A program made the position numbers and the translations under genes. A stretch of 14,210 nucleotides of DNA from assembly GCA_004009845.1 (NCBI GenBank), contig RMBW01000299.1, positions 1 to 14,210 of the forward strand, given 5' to 3'. The notes beneath the pieces were generated by a model. That model searched no databases. It had not been told where the DNA came from and saw only the letters and a list, made by a program, of their open reading frames with translations. Source of the DNA: Davidsoniella eucalypti. Lineage: Eukaryota > Ascomycota > Sordariomycetes > Microascales > Ceratocystidaceae. This document shows, one piece after another, positions 5,881-14,210 of the stretch; position 1 is the first letter of the stretch, and every line of letters begins with the position of its first letter.

Positions 5881-7854
5881 GAGGTCACCTGTATCCGCTG
5901 TGTTGTTAGTAGGGGTTCCCTGGGCGTGTGGCTGCGTGGTGGCCATCTGCTCGCTGATGAGGGCGCGGACGTCGTCCAGGGAGAAAGAGGGTGCTGTGCT
6001 GACGGCGTTGGCCTTGACCGAAGGGCGAGAGGTGCGCGACTTGGAACGGCAGTTAGCAGCGGTATGACCCTTGCGTTGGCAGGCAGAGCAGGATACGGCC
6101 GTAGGACATGTGCCTGAGGGATGTGCTTGGCTGCTGCAGTACTGGCAGGGCGTGAGAGGGCACATGGAGGCGTAGTGGCCTGTTTGGCGGCAGTGATAGC
6201 AGGGCCTGTCGGTTGAGGAGGTTTGTGATTTGGGCGCGGGCGTACGAGATGGTGTCGGCGAGGGGTTTGAACGCCAGTGGTTGGAGTTTATGGCCTTGGC
6301 TTTGGCGAGGGCGCTTTCCTTGATGCGGGCGACTGGGCGCATCTGTGAGATCATTTCGTCTAGTGGTCTGATATGGAACATGTTGGCTAAGTGCACTTGC
6401 ATGTCCAGGTGGAGGCCTTCTTGGAGGACGGAGAGGAGGGTGTTATGGTCGTAGAAATGGGCTTTGTCGCGCAGGGAGCAGAGACGGTTGGTAAAGGATT
6501 CGAATGTCTCGGTAGGGCCTTGCTTGAGCTTCAGCAATTCGCGGTTGGCAAGTCTCGCTCGGTCGGGGTCGTCGTATCGCGAGTCAAGGTAAGAGAGGAA
6601 GGCCTGGAAGCCGGTGTTCATGGGGAGGCATTCGAGGTACTTGGTGCGAACTTGTTCCTTGATCTCCGTCGACAGGGCGTTCATCGTGTACGCCAGCTGG
6701 TCTCTGGTTGAGTAGAAGCGGTAAGAGTCCACGAGGAATTTCTCGTTAAGCTCCATCTTCCAGGTGGCGTAATCGAAGGTGCCGTCGAACTTGCGGACTG
6801 CGTCGATAACATCTTTGCGGCGGGCAAGCTGGTCGTCGCGAGGGGGTAGTAAGGCGATCCCGTGAGCTGTAGGAGGGAATGCTGGTGTTGTTGTGAGCCT
6901 TTTCTCTGGAGGCGTGGGGGCGTGTTCGCGGATAGGGGCGAGACGTAGGTTGAGAGGTTTGAGTCTGTCCTCTAAGTCGTCGAGCTGGTTGAGGTCTACT
7001 AAGTTGTCGTTGGCTGGGTCTTCGTATTTGCCACCGAGGAGCTCGAGGATGTCTCGGCCTAGGTTGTCCAGTACTTCAGCAGTGCGTGCAGGGTCCTTGA
7101 ATTCGGGGGCTGAGCGTTCTGCCATGCCCTGGAGTGCGGCCATCTGGATCTCTGCGACTTTGAAGTTGTGGTGGAACTGGAAGTCCCATCTTGGCGCAGT
7201 GGGTGATATCCATTCGGTTGGATCCAGTTGGGCTTTATCGAGGGCAGCTTGGTATTTGGCGGACAGAACTTCGAAGACGCCTGCTGTATCGTCGGAGTAT
7301 GCGCCTGGCAGGGGGTGACCGCTTAGAGAGCGACGAGGGGCTTCGATTTTGACTTTAGGGGTGTTCTCCTTGGTGCGTATGGGGATGTCTTTGCTGGAAG
7401 ACGCGCCGAAGCCGAGGATGTGAGGGTTGCTAAGAAATCGTGACAGGAGAATCTGGGCGCTGCGCGGGGACCTGAGGCTGCTTTGACCAGGCACAATGTG
7501 GCCGATTATATCCGTGGAGATGGACAAACAGTGCAGGTGGTCATGAAAGTGGGCAGCGTGTGCGAGGATGGCAGGGCCTGCGGGAAAGGGGCCAAGTAGT
7601 TTGGCCAGACGGGGTCGTTCAGAGCGTTTGAACAGGGCTAAATAGCACCAGCCCTGGTGTTTCCAGAGGCGTCTCTGGTGGAGAAAGGGGGTGACGACAT
7701 GGCGCGGCTTGAAGGCCAGCAGGAAGCGGCGCGTGATGTCTAGCATGAAGTGGGTGAAGGCAATTGCGAGAAATGCGAGGGCGAGACCTTCGGCGGTGCC
7801 GTGGTGGGCTCCAAGGATGGCAGCCCAGAGGTGAAGGAGGAAAAGTTGCAACAT
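5869..7854 (-). CDS. gag: Gag of element A
   Basis: The frame gives 661 residues from ATG 7852-7854; ten extra codons upstream come from the LTR of element B and lack an ATG. Residues 1-50 are strongly hydrophobic (LQLFLLHLWAAIL and GLALAFLAIAF) and could form one or two membrane segments. A conserved block with KRSERPRLAKLLGPFPAG follows near 76-95. Residues about 345-510 fit a retrotransposon Gag capsid region (DYATWK, ALSTEIKEQ, RLCSLRDKA). Three CCHC zinc knuckles lie at about 552-565, 570-583 and 589-602, typical of a nucleocapsid that binds the element RNA. At 661 residues it is longer than many Ty3/gypsy Gags because of the N-terminal part. It stops at TAG within the frameshift signal. 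The frame is intact, but B separates it from its promoter. Confidence 0.92.
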   Translation of the reverse strand: MLQLFLLHLWAAILGAHHGTAEGLALAFLAIAFTHFMLDITRRFLLAFKPRHVVTPFLHQRRLWKHQGWCYLALFKRSERPRLAKLLGPFPAGPAILAHAAHFHDHLHCLSISTDIIGHIVPGQSSLRSPRSAQILLSRFLSNPHILGFGASSSKDIPIRTKENTPKVKIEAPRRSLSGHPLPGAYSDDTAGVFEVLSAKYQAALDKAQLDPTEWISPTAPRWDFQFHHNFKVAEIQMAALQGMAERSAPEFKDPARTAEVLDNLGRDILELLGGKYEDPANDNLVDLNQLDDLEDRLKPLNLRLAPIREHAPTPPEKRLTTTPAFPPTAHGIALLPPRDDQLARRKDVIDAVRKFDGTFDYATWKMELNEKFLVDSYRFYSTRDQLAYTMNALSTEIKEQVRTKYLECLPMNTGFQAFLSYLDSRYDDPDRARLANRELLKLKQGPTETFESFTNRLCSLRDKAHFYDHNTLLSVLQEGLHLDMQVHLANMFHIRPLDEMISQMRPVARIKESALAKAKAINSNHWRSNPSPTPSRTPAPKSQTSSTDRPCYHCRQTGHYASMCPLTPCQYCSSQAHPSGTCPTAVSCSACQRKGHTAANCRSKSRTSRPSVKANAVSTAPSFSLDDVRALISEQMATTQPHAQGTPTNNTADTGDLMDF

Positions 7855-7966
7855 GGTGACACGAACTAGGTGAGGCAGTGGCAAGCAATCTAGTAGAAAG
7901 GACTTCGATTGATACCGATGAAGGAGAAAGGCTAATATCTGTTGGAATACGGCGGGAATAGGTCCC

Positions 7967-7974
7967 TATTTATA
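7967..7974 (-). promoter_or_regulatory. TATA box in LTR of B
   Basis: TATAAATA on the minus strand, at the same distance from ATCGGTATCAA as in A and C. Confidence 0.6.
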
Positions 7975-7987
7975 GCCGTTTATCTGA

Positions 7988-8003
7988 CTAGGTAAATACC
8001 TAG
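7988..8003. promoter_or_regulatory. U3 dyad in LTR of B
   Basis: CTAGGTA and TACCTAG form a perfect 7-bp inverted repeat around AA. Compared with CTAAGTA and TACTTAG in A and C, both arms have changed so that pairing is kept. Its place upstream of the TATA box is the same. Confidence 0.5.
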
Positions 8004-8034
8004 ACAAATACCAACTGGGCCTTAGCCCGTGACA

Positions 8035-8200
8035 TTAGCCCCCTCCCCCCTCGGCAGACTAACTAATTCTAACTGATAAAATCTATAATACATGCTGACA
8101 AATTAAGTTTGTCTTTAAAAATGGCGCAGGGAGTGCTGCGGAAAAATAAGGAGTATCGTAAATACGGTAAACTCCGAGTGGCGGTAGCGCCGATTGAATG
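8035..8200 (-). other. Polypurine tract and 3' untranslated region of element B
   Basis: The minus strand at 8052-8039 reads GAGGGGGGAGGGGG, then CTAA and the LTR, as in element A. This is the likely primer for plus-strand DNA synthesis. Between 8053 and the pol stop at 8201 I see no gene or clear signal. Confidence 0.72.
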
Positions 8201-11200
8201 TTACTTAGTGAGTGGTACCGTGCCAATACGAAAATAATGAGTCTGATGATTCCTCCCCCCTTGATGTTGCATGTGGGTGGGTGGCTGTGGGGATGCGGCT
8301 TGGTCCGATGGGACTGTGCTAACTTGCTCAATAATGGCTGAGGACGCGGTGACTAGGGAGCGATCCAGGAAGATGCGCCAAGCGAGGGTACTTTCGACGT
8401 GTTCTACTGGTTCCCAAGTGGGGTCCTGGTAACCTGACCACTTAACTAGTGCCTGTTCGTGGCCGCGGTACTTACGCTGGCGGACGATTTCCTCAACTCG
8501 GAATTCCCCTTCAGCTAGAGACTCGTCGCCGTATGCTTCGTCTCTCGTAATGGCTTCGGGTTCATCGTCTTGGAGCACTTGAGAAGGTAGGGGGTTGTTG
8601 AAGGCGTGACGGACCTTGTTCACGTGAAAGACAGGGTGGACCAAGCCGGGGACGTCCAGTCGGACTGCATGGGAACCTACGAGGCCTGTGACCGTGTAGC
8701 GGCGTGCCAGCCAATCTAATTTCTTAGATGGTCTCAAGGATGAGAGATTTTCCGTTTTCAGGAAGACTTTGTCTCCTATCTTGAATTGCGAGGCTGGCTG
8801 GCGACGGCGGTTGGCTGCGGTTTCCTGGTAGTCCTGTGCGGAGGCTATGGCTACTTGCGCGAATCCCGATGCATTGCTGATTTTGTCTAGGAATGCTTGT
8901 GCGTCGTGGACGGGGGATCGTGTGGAGGCTGGGTCAGTGGATGGTGATGGTTCCACTATGGACATGTTGTAGCCGTGGGTAGCGAAGAAGGGCGCTAGGC
9001 CTGTGCTGGAAACCGTGCGGTTGTTGAGTGCAATTTGGGCTTGGGGTAGTAATTCGGCCCAGTCGTCCTGTGCGAAGGAGCAGAAAATGCGAAGGAAGGT
9101 CTCAACTTCTTGGTTACTTCGTTCTTGGGCGCCATCCGTTTGTGGATGGAAGGCTGTGGAAAGGCGTCGTGTGATGCTGAAGCGCCTGCAGACTTCGCCC
9201 CAAAATAATGAAGAGAACTGTGGTCCACGGTCTGATACAATGGCCGTGGGAAAACCGTGGTGGACGAAGACATGGGTAATGAGGGCTCGGGCCGTCGCTT
9301 CGGCCGAGGTGTCTGACATGGGGACGAGGATTTGAGACTTGGATAGTCTATCGGTGATCCCGAGAATAAAGAGGTGGCCCTTGGATGGAGGTAGGGGGCC
9401 AATAAAGTCCATGGCCAGCTCGGACCAGTGGCGTGATGGGATTGGAAGGGGCTTGAGGAGACCGCGCTTCTGTTCTCGCCAATACTTGCTCTTTCCGCAA
9501 GTGGTGCAATTGGAGACGAATTGCCGGACATCGTTGGTGAGTCCTGGCCAAGTATATTCGCGCGCGACTAGGTCCCTGGTAATTTCGCGACCAGGGTGTC
9601 CTGACAAGTGGGAGTCATGGACAGTCTGGATCAGTTTGGTGCGTAAGGGTTCAAAACGGGGGATCCATAGTCTGTTGCGCCAACGAAGGAGGCCTAAGTC
9701 GTCCACGGAGCATTCGCTGATTTGCCATTGCAGGCCCCATGCTGAGGGAAAAGACCTAGCTGCTTCTTGGACAAGGGAGCGGGCTAGCCACCATCGGTTG
9801 TTGGAGGCCAGGGCTTGAGTCCAGAGGGCTGTGAGGTCGGGGTCTGCAAACGGGGAAGGTAGTGCGACCTGCGTGGCGACCTCGTCTGAGGCTGCGTCCA
9901 GGTCTGGAACGTTGGACCAGACTGCGTTGATTACGACCAGGTTGTCTCCTGAGTCGGCAGGGGCGAGGAGTTGGTGTACTCTACTTAGCAGCCTGTCGTC
10001 GTTGGCATCCTTGGGCATGTCTTGGTCTCGGCGGGAAAGGGCATCGGGCACAACTTGGTCTGTGCCCGGGCGGTGCTTGAGTTCAAAGCTAAAATCCGAT
10101 AACTCGTAGCCCCAGCGGCGTTGGCGCTCTGCTAGGGTTCTTTTGGTCCTAAAGAACTCGAGGTTACGGTGGTCCGTGAATACAGTGAAATGGACTCCTA
10201 GGAGAAAGTGTCTCCATTGGCGGATCGCCCAATAAATCGCCAACATTTCCTTGTCGTGGATAGGATAGTTGGACTCAGCAGGGGTGAGTTTCCTAGACAG
10301 GAAGGCGATTGGGTGAAGGAGGCCGTCAGTGCCGCGCTGAGTGAGTTCAGCGCCGAGGGCATAGCCAGAGGAGTCCGCTGAGAGAATAGTTTCTCTATCA
10401 GGTTCGAAGGGGACCAAGAGGGGGGGAGCGACGAAGGCTTCCTTGATCTTGCGGAATGAGTCGTCGCAAGCGTCAGTCCAAATGAAGGGTGTATCCTTTT
10501 TGGTTAAGTTGGTTAGGGGAGCCAGGGTTTCGGAGATGCGAGGGACAAAGTCCCTGTAAAAGTTGACAAAGCCTGTGAAGCGGCGTAACTCTGTCAGAGT
10601 GTAGGGACGTTCCCAGTTGCGAATGGCTTCGGACTTGTCCGGGTCTGCACGGATGCCTAGGCCTGGGCCCACCAGGAATCCGAGGAACTTAATTTCCTTG
10701 GCTGCGAATTGGCATTTCCTGATGTCGAGCTGGAGGTCTGCTTTGTCCAGGGCGGATATAATTTCCAGGACTAGTTTGCGGTGGTCTTCAAGGGACCCGC
10801 TGGAATAGATGCAGACGTCGTCGATATAGGCGTCACAGTTGATACCATGCCATTTGTCCAGCACTACGTTGATGCGGCGTTGGAAGGCAGCTGGGGCGTT
10901 GGTAAGCCCGAAGGGGACGACGTTCCACTGGAAGGCACCCAGTGGGGTGCGAAAGGCTGTTAAGTGTTCAGAGCCTGGAGCAATTCGGATGCGGTGGAAG
11001 GCCGAGATAACATCTACCTTGGAAACCCATTCAGAACCTGTGATGCGACGCAGAGTTTCTCCCATGAGAGGCAGGGGGTACTTGTCCTTGATTGATGCGT
11101 TGTTAACTCCACGGTAGTCTACGCAGAAGCGTACTCCGCCTCCTGGTTTATTGACGAAGAGGACGGAGGAACCGTGTTCCGAGTCAGAGGGGCTGATGAA

Positions 11201-11697
11201 CTGGGTGCCTTTGAGGCCTTCCAGGGTCTTTTGGAGGACGAGGAGTTCCGGGCGTGTGAGGGGGTACAGCGACTGGGTAGGGATTTTGGCGCCTGGTTTG
11301 AGCCTGATTTCCAAGTCTACTCCTGGCCTGTGCGGGGGTAGTGTCTCGGCTAGTTTAGGGTCGAAAGCCGAGGCTACTGGCTCTAACCAGTCGGGTAAAT
11401 GCGGACGTGATTTGTCCTTATGGGCGAGAGCGATCTGGATGTTCTCCAGCGAAGCTCTATAAATACTCACGTTGCCCTCCTCGCTGCAGAGTTTATAAAA
11501 TTCCTCTGCGTTTAGCTCTTCAGCAGGTGCGATAATCACCTCTTGTTTCCGAGGCCGGAGCCTTACATCGTTGTTTACCAACCATCTCTGGCCTAGGATG
11601 ATGTCCTCAGTTTGGCCAGGAACCACGTAGGCCCAAATGGTTTCTTGGTGGCCGTTGATGGTGAGGGAGAAGGCGGCGATGGTGTCGATGTGCGGGG
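8201..11697 (-). CDS. pol: Pol of element B: RT, RNase H, integrase, chromodomain
   Basis: The frame is open from the frameshift near 11694-11698 to the stop at 8201; the first GTG is at 11624-11626 and residues are counted from it (1141). It starts inside the protease region. RT is at about 125-310 with the first catalytic Asp at 205 and YIDD at 267-270. RNase H is at about 410-535 with Asp 418, Glu 460, Asp 485 and Asp 528. The integrase zinc site uses His 670/673, His 677, Cys 707 and Cys 710, and the catalytic triad is Asp 740, Asp 799 and Glu 835. The chromodomain at about 1042-1090 has Phe 1042, Trp 1063 and Tyr 1066, the three aromatic-cage positions. All catalytic residues are present. 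It is not joined to the Gag frame because of the single-base break. Confidence 0.93.
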
Positions 11698-11943
11698 GTT
11701 GTCCTGTGTAGTGACTTGGACAATCTCTCGTTCGGAGATGGTGTGGGTGAGGATGGCGTGAGGGAGGAGACGCGGGGGAACGACGGCGACAGTGAGGCAG
11801 CCACTATCCACGAGGGCCTTAGTCGAGTAGTCACCTAAACTTACGTCTAAATAATTACCCGAGGCACTCATTTCTAATCTGACTATTCTATCTCCAATTG
11901 ATTCCCCCTTGTCGGGGAGCGGTTTCCCCCGACTATCTAAAAA
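11695..11943 (-). pseudogene. pol: Protease end of Pol of element B, frameshifted
   Basis: This is the beginning of the pol frame, read -1 relative to gag from the U-run at 11943-11939. It holds FLDSR, GDRIV and, after an ATG at 11869-11871, the aspartic protease motif ALVDSGC. At the C-run read on the minus strand (G-run 11694-11698 on the plus strand) element A has six bases and B five. The missing base sends the frame to a stop at 11593, and the RT frame is reached only by restoring it. The conserved residues continue on the other side in the new frame, so the break is recent or a sequencing error. Confidence 0.8.
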
Positions 11944-11946
11944 TCC
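11911..11946 (-). promoter_or_regulatory. Gag-pol -1 frameshift signal of element B
   Basis: Gag ends GAT TTT TAG as in A, with five T at 11943-11939. A hairpin of GTCGGGG (11933-11927) and CCCCGAC (11917-11911) with a 9-nt loop starts three bases after the stop. The loop differs from that of A, while the stem is kept and is one pair longer. The pol frame is open through this region. Confidence 0.7.
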
Positions 11947-13409
11947 GGCTCATTGCTGACTGAAGGGGCGGTGCTAGAGGATTGCGGTTGCGAGGTACTT
12001 AGACATTCATTGATCATTGAGCGAACATCCTCTAGGGAGATGGATGGCTTAGTGGCCGCGGCGTTGGCGCGGATGGCACCCCTGGCGTTGCGTGAGTTAC
12101 GGCATTCTGCGGTGCTGTGGCCTGGTCTCTTGCATTTGGAGCAGAAGTTAGGGGAGCTTGGGCAGAACCTCGGGGAATGTCCCTTTAGGTTGCAGGAGGA
12201 GCAGGGGGGAGCGTCTGAGCACTTGAACGAGGAGTGCGTGGTCTGTTGACAAAAGAGGCAGGGCTTGAAAGTGGTTGCGCTGCTGTTCACGGGGGGCGCC
12301 TGAGAGGGCTGCATAGGGGTAGGCTGGCGCCAGTTGGAGGAGGTGGCGCGGCGAGCCTTGTTGGTTTCCTTGACTCTGGCGACAGGACGCATTGTTGCTA
12401 TCATAGTGTCGAAGGGTCTGATGTGGAAGAGCGTGGCAAGGTGATCCTGCATGTCTGGGTGCAGGCCTTCTTGGAGGATGGACAGTAGTGTGTTATGGTC
12501 TGTAATTTGGGCTTTGTCGCGGAGGGCGCATAGGCGGTTGGTGAATGTTTCGAAAGGCTCGCTAGGTCCCTGCTTTATTTTCATCAGTAGGCGGTTGGCC
12601 GTTCTGGCGCGGTCTGGGTCGTCATAGCGTGAGTCTAGGTACGCGATAAATAGCTGGAAGCCGGTAGGGGACGCTAAGTGCTGAAGGTACTTGGGGCGGA
12701 CTTGGTCCCTGATCTCGGGAGAGAGTGAGTTCATGGTGTAAGCTAGTTGGTCCCTAGGCGAGTGAAACCTCTGGAAGTCGACGAGGAATTTCTCGTTGAG
12801 CTCGTGCTTCCATGTGGTGTAGTCGAACGATCCGTCGAATTTGCGCACAGCGTCTAGGACGTCCTTACGGCGAGAGATGGAGTCTTCGCGGTTGGGGAGA
12901 ATGGTAATGCCGCCAGCTAGGGGCGTTGATGTGGGCGTCGTAGAGGGTGCGTGTGTTTGAGCGGAGGTAGGAGCGTTACGGGTAGGGGCGGCTAGTTTGA
13001 GGCCATGACGTTCTAGGGTTTCAGCGAGAGCCGCTAGTTCTTCTTCCTCGTCGTATTCATCCTTGACAACCGGTGGCTGGACAGGTTTCTTTGGTGTGAG
13101 GAAGGAGGTGATGTCTGTGGCAATGTCGTTGAGGAGCTCATAGAGCTTGTCCAGTTGGCCGAGTTCAGGGGCGTTCTCCTTGAGTAGGTTTTGGAGGGCG
13201 ATCAACTGAATTTCCGCGATGTTTAGGTTCTCGTGGAATTGGAAGGCCCAGCGGCCTTTCTTGAAGGTGATCCAGTCCACCGGGTCCCTGGAGGCTGCTT
13301 GGAGTTTGCCTTGGTAGACCTGTGTGAGATAGTCAGTGTACGTGTTGCCTCGGTGGAGTAGACCTTGGCGCGTGGGCGTCCGCAGATCGAGGTGCGCAGG
13401 GGAGCGGGC
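11937..13409 (-). CDS. gag: Gag of element B, intact C-terminal two thirds
   Basis: The frame is open from a stop at 13410-13412 to TAG 11937-11939; the first GTG is at 13278-13280 and gives 447 residues, counted here. It aligns with residues from about 215 of the element A Gag, so the GTG is not a real start but the point after the last frameshift. Capsid-like motifs (DYTTWKHELNEKF, RLCALRDKA) lie at about 150-300. Three CCHC zinc knuckles follow: CLFCQQTTHSSFKC, CSSCNLKGHSPRFC and CSKCKRPGHSTAEC, separated by short linkers. This part would bind RNA and assemble particles. Its end overlaps the frameshift signal, so Pol is read as an extension. Confidence 0.85.
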   Translation of the reverse strand, partial: ARSPAHLDLRTPTRQGLLHRGNTYTDYLTQVYQGKLQAASRDPVDWITFKKGRWAFQFHENLNIAEIQLIALQNLLKENAPELGQLDKLYELLNDIATDITSFLTPKKPVQPPVVKDEYDEEEELAALAETLERHGLKLAAPTRNAPTSAQTHAPSTTPTSTPLAGGITILPNREDSISRRKDVLDAVRKFDGSFDYTTWKHELNEKFLVDFQRFHSPRDQLAYTMNSLSPEIRDQVRPKYLQHLASPTGFQLFIAYLDSRYDDPDRARTANRLLMKIKQGPSEPFETFTNRLCALRDKAQITDHNTLLSILQEGLHPDMQDHLATLFHIRPFDTMIATMRPVARVKETNKARRATSSNWRQPTPMQPSQAPPVNSSATTFKPCLFCQQTTHSSFKCSDAPPCSSCNLKGHSPRFCPSSPNFCSKCKRPGHSTAECRNSRNARGAIRANAAATKPSISLEDVRSMINECLSTSQPQSSSTAPSVSNEPDF

Positions 13410-13920
13410 CTAGGCTGGGGCCTATCTCTGGCTGGTGGAGGAAGGAGTCCATGTTGTCATCGATGGTGTCCGAGCCAAACCCTAGTATGTGGGGGTTGGT
13501 CAGGGCGCGGACTGTGAGGATCTGTGCGCTTCGGGTGGACCGGATCCTAGTGGGCATGGGTGCAATGTGGCCAATGATGCCAGATGCGAAGGTCATGCAG
13601 TGAAGGTGGCTGTGGAAGTGCGAAGCGTGGGACAAGATAAGAGGACCAGCAGGGAAGGGCCAAGTAGTTTGGCTAGGCGGGACGCTCGGAGCGCTTGAAG
13701 AGGGAGAGGTAGCACCAGCCGGAGCGAGTCCACAGGCGTTTCTGCGAGTGAAAGGGGGTGGGGACGTGCTTGGCTTTGAAGGCCTGGATGAGGCGTAGCG
13801 TAGAGTCCGCTAGGAAGATAAAGATGATAGGGCTAAAAAGAGGAAGGCTAGTGAATCGGTGAGGCCGTAAAAGAGGCCGAGGGCAATCTCCCAGACATGG
13901 AGAAGGATAGTGTGCATCAT
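13333..13920 (-). pseudogene. gag: Gag of element B, N-terminal part with several frameshifts
   Basis: The start is ATG 13918-13920, followed by a second ATG. The first residues (ILLHVWEIALGLFYG, SLAFLFLAL) are hydrophobic like the start of Gag in A. Homology to A then jumps frame near 13833, at the C-run opposite 13679-13681, near 13652-13659, and again between about 13335 and 13409. Each jump fits one missing base, and two of them fall in C-runs where A has one base more. Across the jumps the residues remain well conserved (RLWTRSGWCYLSLFKRSERP, HFHSHLHC, NPHILGFG). Either the copy decayed very recently or the sequence has length errors at runs. Confidence 0.75.
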
Positions 13921-14097
13921 GGTGCAGAAATTGGTAAGTGCGGAGAACGTGCGTTAATTTATGGATAAAGTGTCAGTGCGGTGAGGACGCTGCACTGAAA
14001 ATATGATAAAGGTTGAGTGGTATGGACGCTGCACTAGATAGTAAAGATAAAAGGGTCAAGTGAGGCTATGGACGCTGCACTGGATAGTAAAGTAATA
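13921..14097 (-). repeat. Leader of element B with three repeats
   Basis: The region upstream of gag contains three copies of a repeat centred on GACGCTGCAC (plus strand) at 13986, 14025 and 14071, 39 and 46 bp apart. The last two share a longer core, TATGGACGCTGCACT followed by GATAGTAAAG after one variable base. No gene is seen. Unlike insert C, the sequence beside the LTR does not contain the complement of the self-primer. Confidence 0.6.
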
Positions 14098-14210
14098 GAC
14101 ACGAACTAGGTGAGGCAGTGGCAAGCAATCTAGTAGAAAGGACTTCGATTGATACCGATGAAGGAGAAAGGCTAATATCTGTTGGAATACGGCGGGAATA
14201 GGTCCCTATA
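14098..14210 (-). repeat. B-type LTR cut by the window edge
   Basis: The first 112 bases match 7858-7969 exactly and only the last base of the window differs. The base before it, 14097, is A where the other LTRs have T, so the terminal CA is not kept. By position it should be the 5' LTR of element B. Because no primer binding site adjoins it, it may instead be the 3' LTR of another B-family element, or a solo LTR, inserted in the leader of B. Confidence 0.8.

Larger units (their letters stand above)
344..7856 (-). mobile_element. Element A: Ty3/gypsy chromovirus, interrupted twice, 5' end outside the window
   Basis: On the minus strand this element has a 3' LTR (344-522), a polypurine tract, pol (569-3934 plus 5528-5875) and gag (5869-7854). 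Pol order protease-RT-RNase H-integrase-chromodomain places it in the chromovirus branch of Ty3/gypsy. Insert C (3935-5527) splits pol between two codons, and element B is inserted two bases upstream of the gag ATG. With C left out, gag and pol of A show no internal stop, so A was probably intact when it was hit. Its leader and 5' LTR should continue to the right of element B, beyond position 14210. Confidence 0.88.
7857..8034 (-). repeat. 3' LTR of element B
   Basis: A 178-bp LTR, clearly related to those of A and C but with scattered substitutions. On the minus strand it starts TGTCACGGGC and ends GTTCGTGTCA. It carries a dyad (7988-8003), the TATA box (7967-7974) and the self-primer ATCGGTATCAA (7919-7909). 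The polypurine tract on its inner side shows it is the 3' LTR. From 7858 to 7969 it is identical to 14098-14209. Confidence 0.9.
7857..14210 (-). mobile_element. Element B: second chromovirus family inserted in the leader of A
   Basis: On the minus strand: gag (13920-11937), pol (11943-8201), polypurine tract and 3' LTR (8034-7857). The LTR ends two bases before the gag ATG of A. In insert C that ATG continues as CATGGTGCAAG, while in A it reads CATGG followed by the LTR, which places the insertion point. Proteins align with A throughout but with many substitutions, so B is a separate family. Pol has one frameshift and gag about four, all consistent with one missing base. A B-type LTR at 14098 may be its 5' LTR, but it lacks the expected primer binding site, so the right end is uncertain. 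Confidence 0.85.

Noticed and set aside
7855..7884. N-terminal extension of gag of A (MPLPHLVRVT, from a TTG)
   Set aside because: These codons are LTR sequence of element B and have no ATG; insert C shows a different sequence there. The ATG at 7852-7854 is taken as the start.
1..14210. Repeat-induced point mutation
   Set aside because: Open frames of gag and pol are long and the LTRs nearly identical, without the many stops and C-to-T changes that process leaves.

Overview
The window is a nest of LTR retrotransposons from a fungal genome, and I see no ordinary host gene in it. All elements lie on the minus strand and are Ty3/gypsy chromoviruses: the order is Gag, protease, reverse transcriptase, RNase H, integrase, and Pol ends in a chromodomain. 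Apparent self-priming from an 11-nt complement next to the LTR, as known for fission-yeast Tf1 and its sushi-type relatives, and short LTRs (about 179 bp) also point to a fungus. A basidiomycete is a reasonable guess, but nothing here fixes the species.

Layout from left to right. Positions 1-343 are flanking DNA with a decayed RNase H relic, probably from a non-LTR retrotransposon, and a pair of 51-bp direct repeats. Element A starts with its 3' LTR at 344-522 and has most of pol at 569-3934. Its pol is split by insert C (3935-5527), which is an LTR, an untranslated leader and the first two thirds of a gag almost identical to that of A. A resumes with the protease end of pol (5528-5875) and a complete gag (5869-7854). 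Two bases upstream of that gag ATG a second family, element B, is inserted: 3' LTR 7857-8034, pol 8201-11943 with one frameshift, gag 11937-13920 with about four frameshifts, a leader with repeats, and an LTR from about 14098 that runs off the window. The 5' LTR of A should lie beyond the right edge.

A and B are clearly related but distinct families. Comparing them shows features that one copy could not. The gag stop is followed in the -1 frame by conserved Pol residues, with a conserved U-run, stop codon and stem-loop, so Gag-Pol is probably made by programmed -1 frameshifting. The start of the predicted transcript is exactly complementary, over 11 nt, to the sequence just inside the LTR of C. 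Both Gag proteins start with a hydrophobic segment and carry three CCHC zinc knuckles. The LTR upstream regions share a dyad whose arms have changed in a compensating way.

Together the genes form a retrotransposition cycle. Gag packages the RNA, protease matures the particle, RT and RNase H copy the RNA, integrase inserts the cDNA, and the chromodomain may steer insertion to heterochromatin, which would fit the nesting. As read, A is broken by C and B, C is a fragment, and B is broken by single-base frameshifts that may be sequencing errors.
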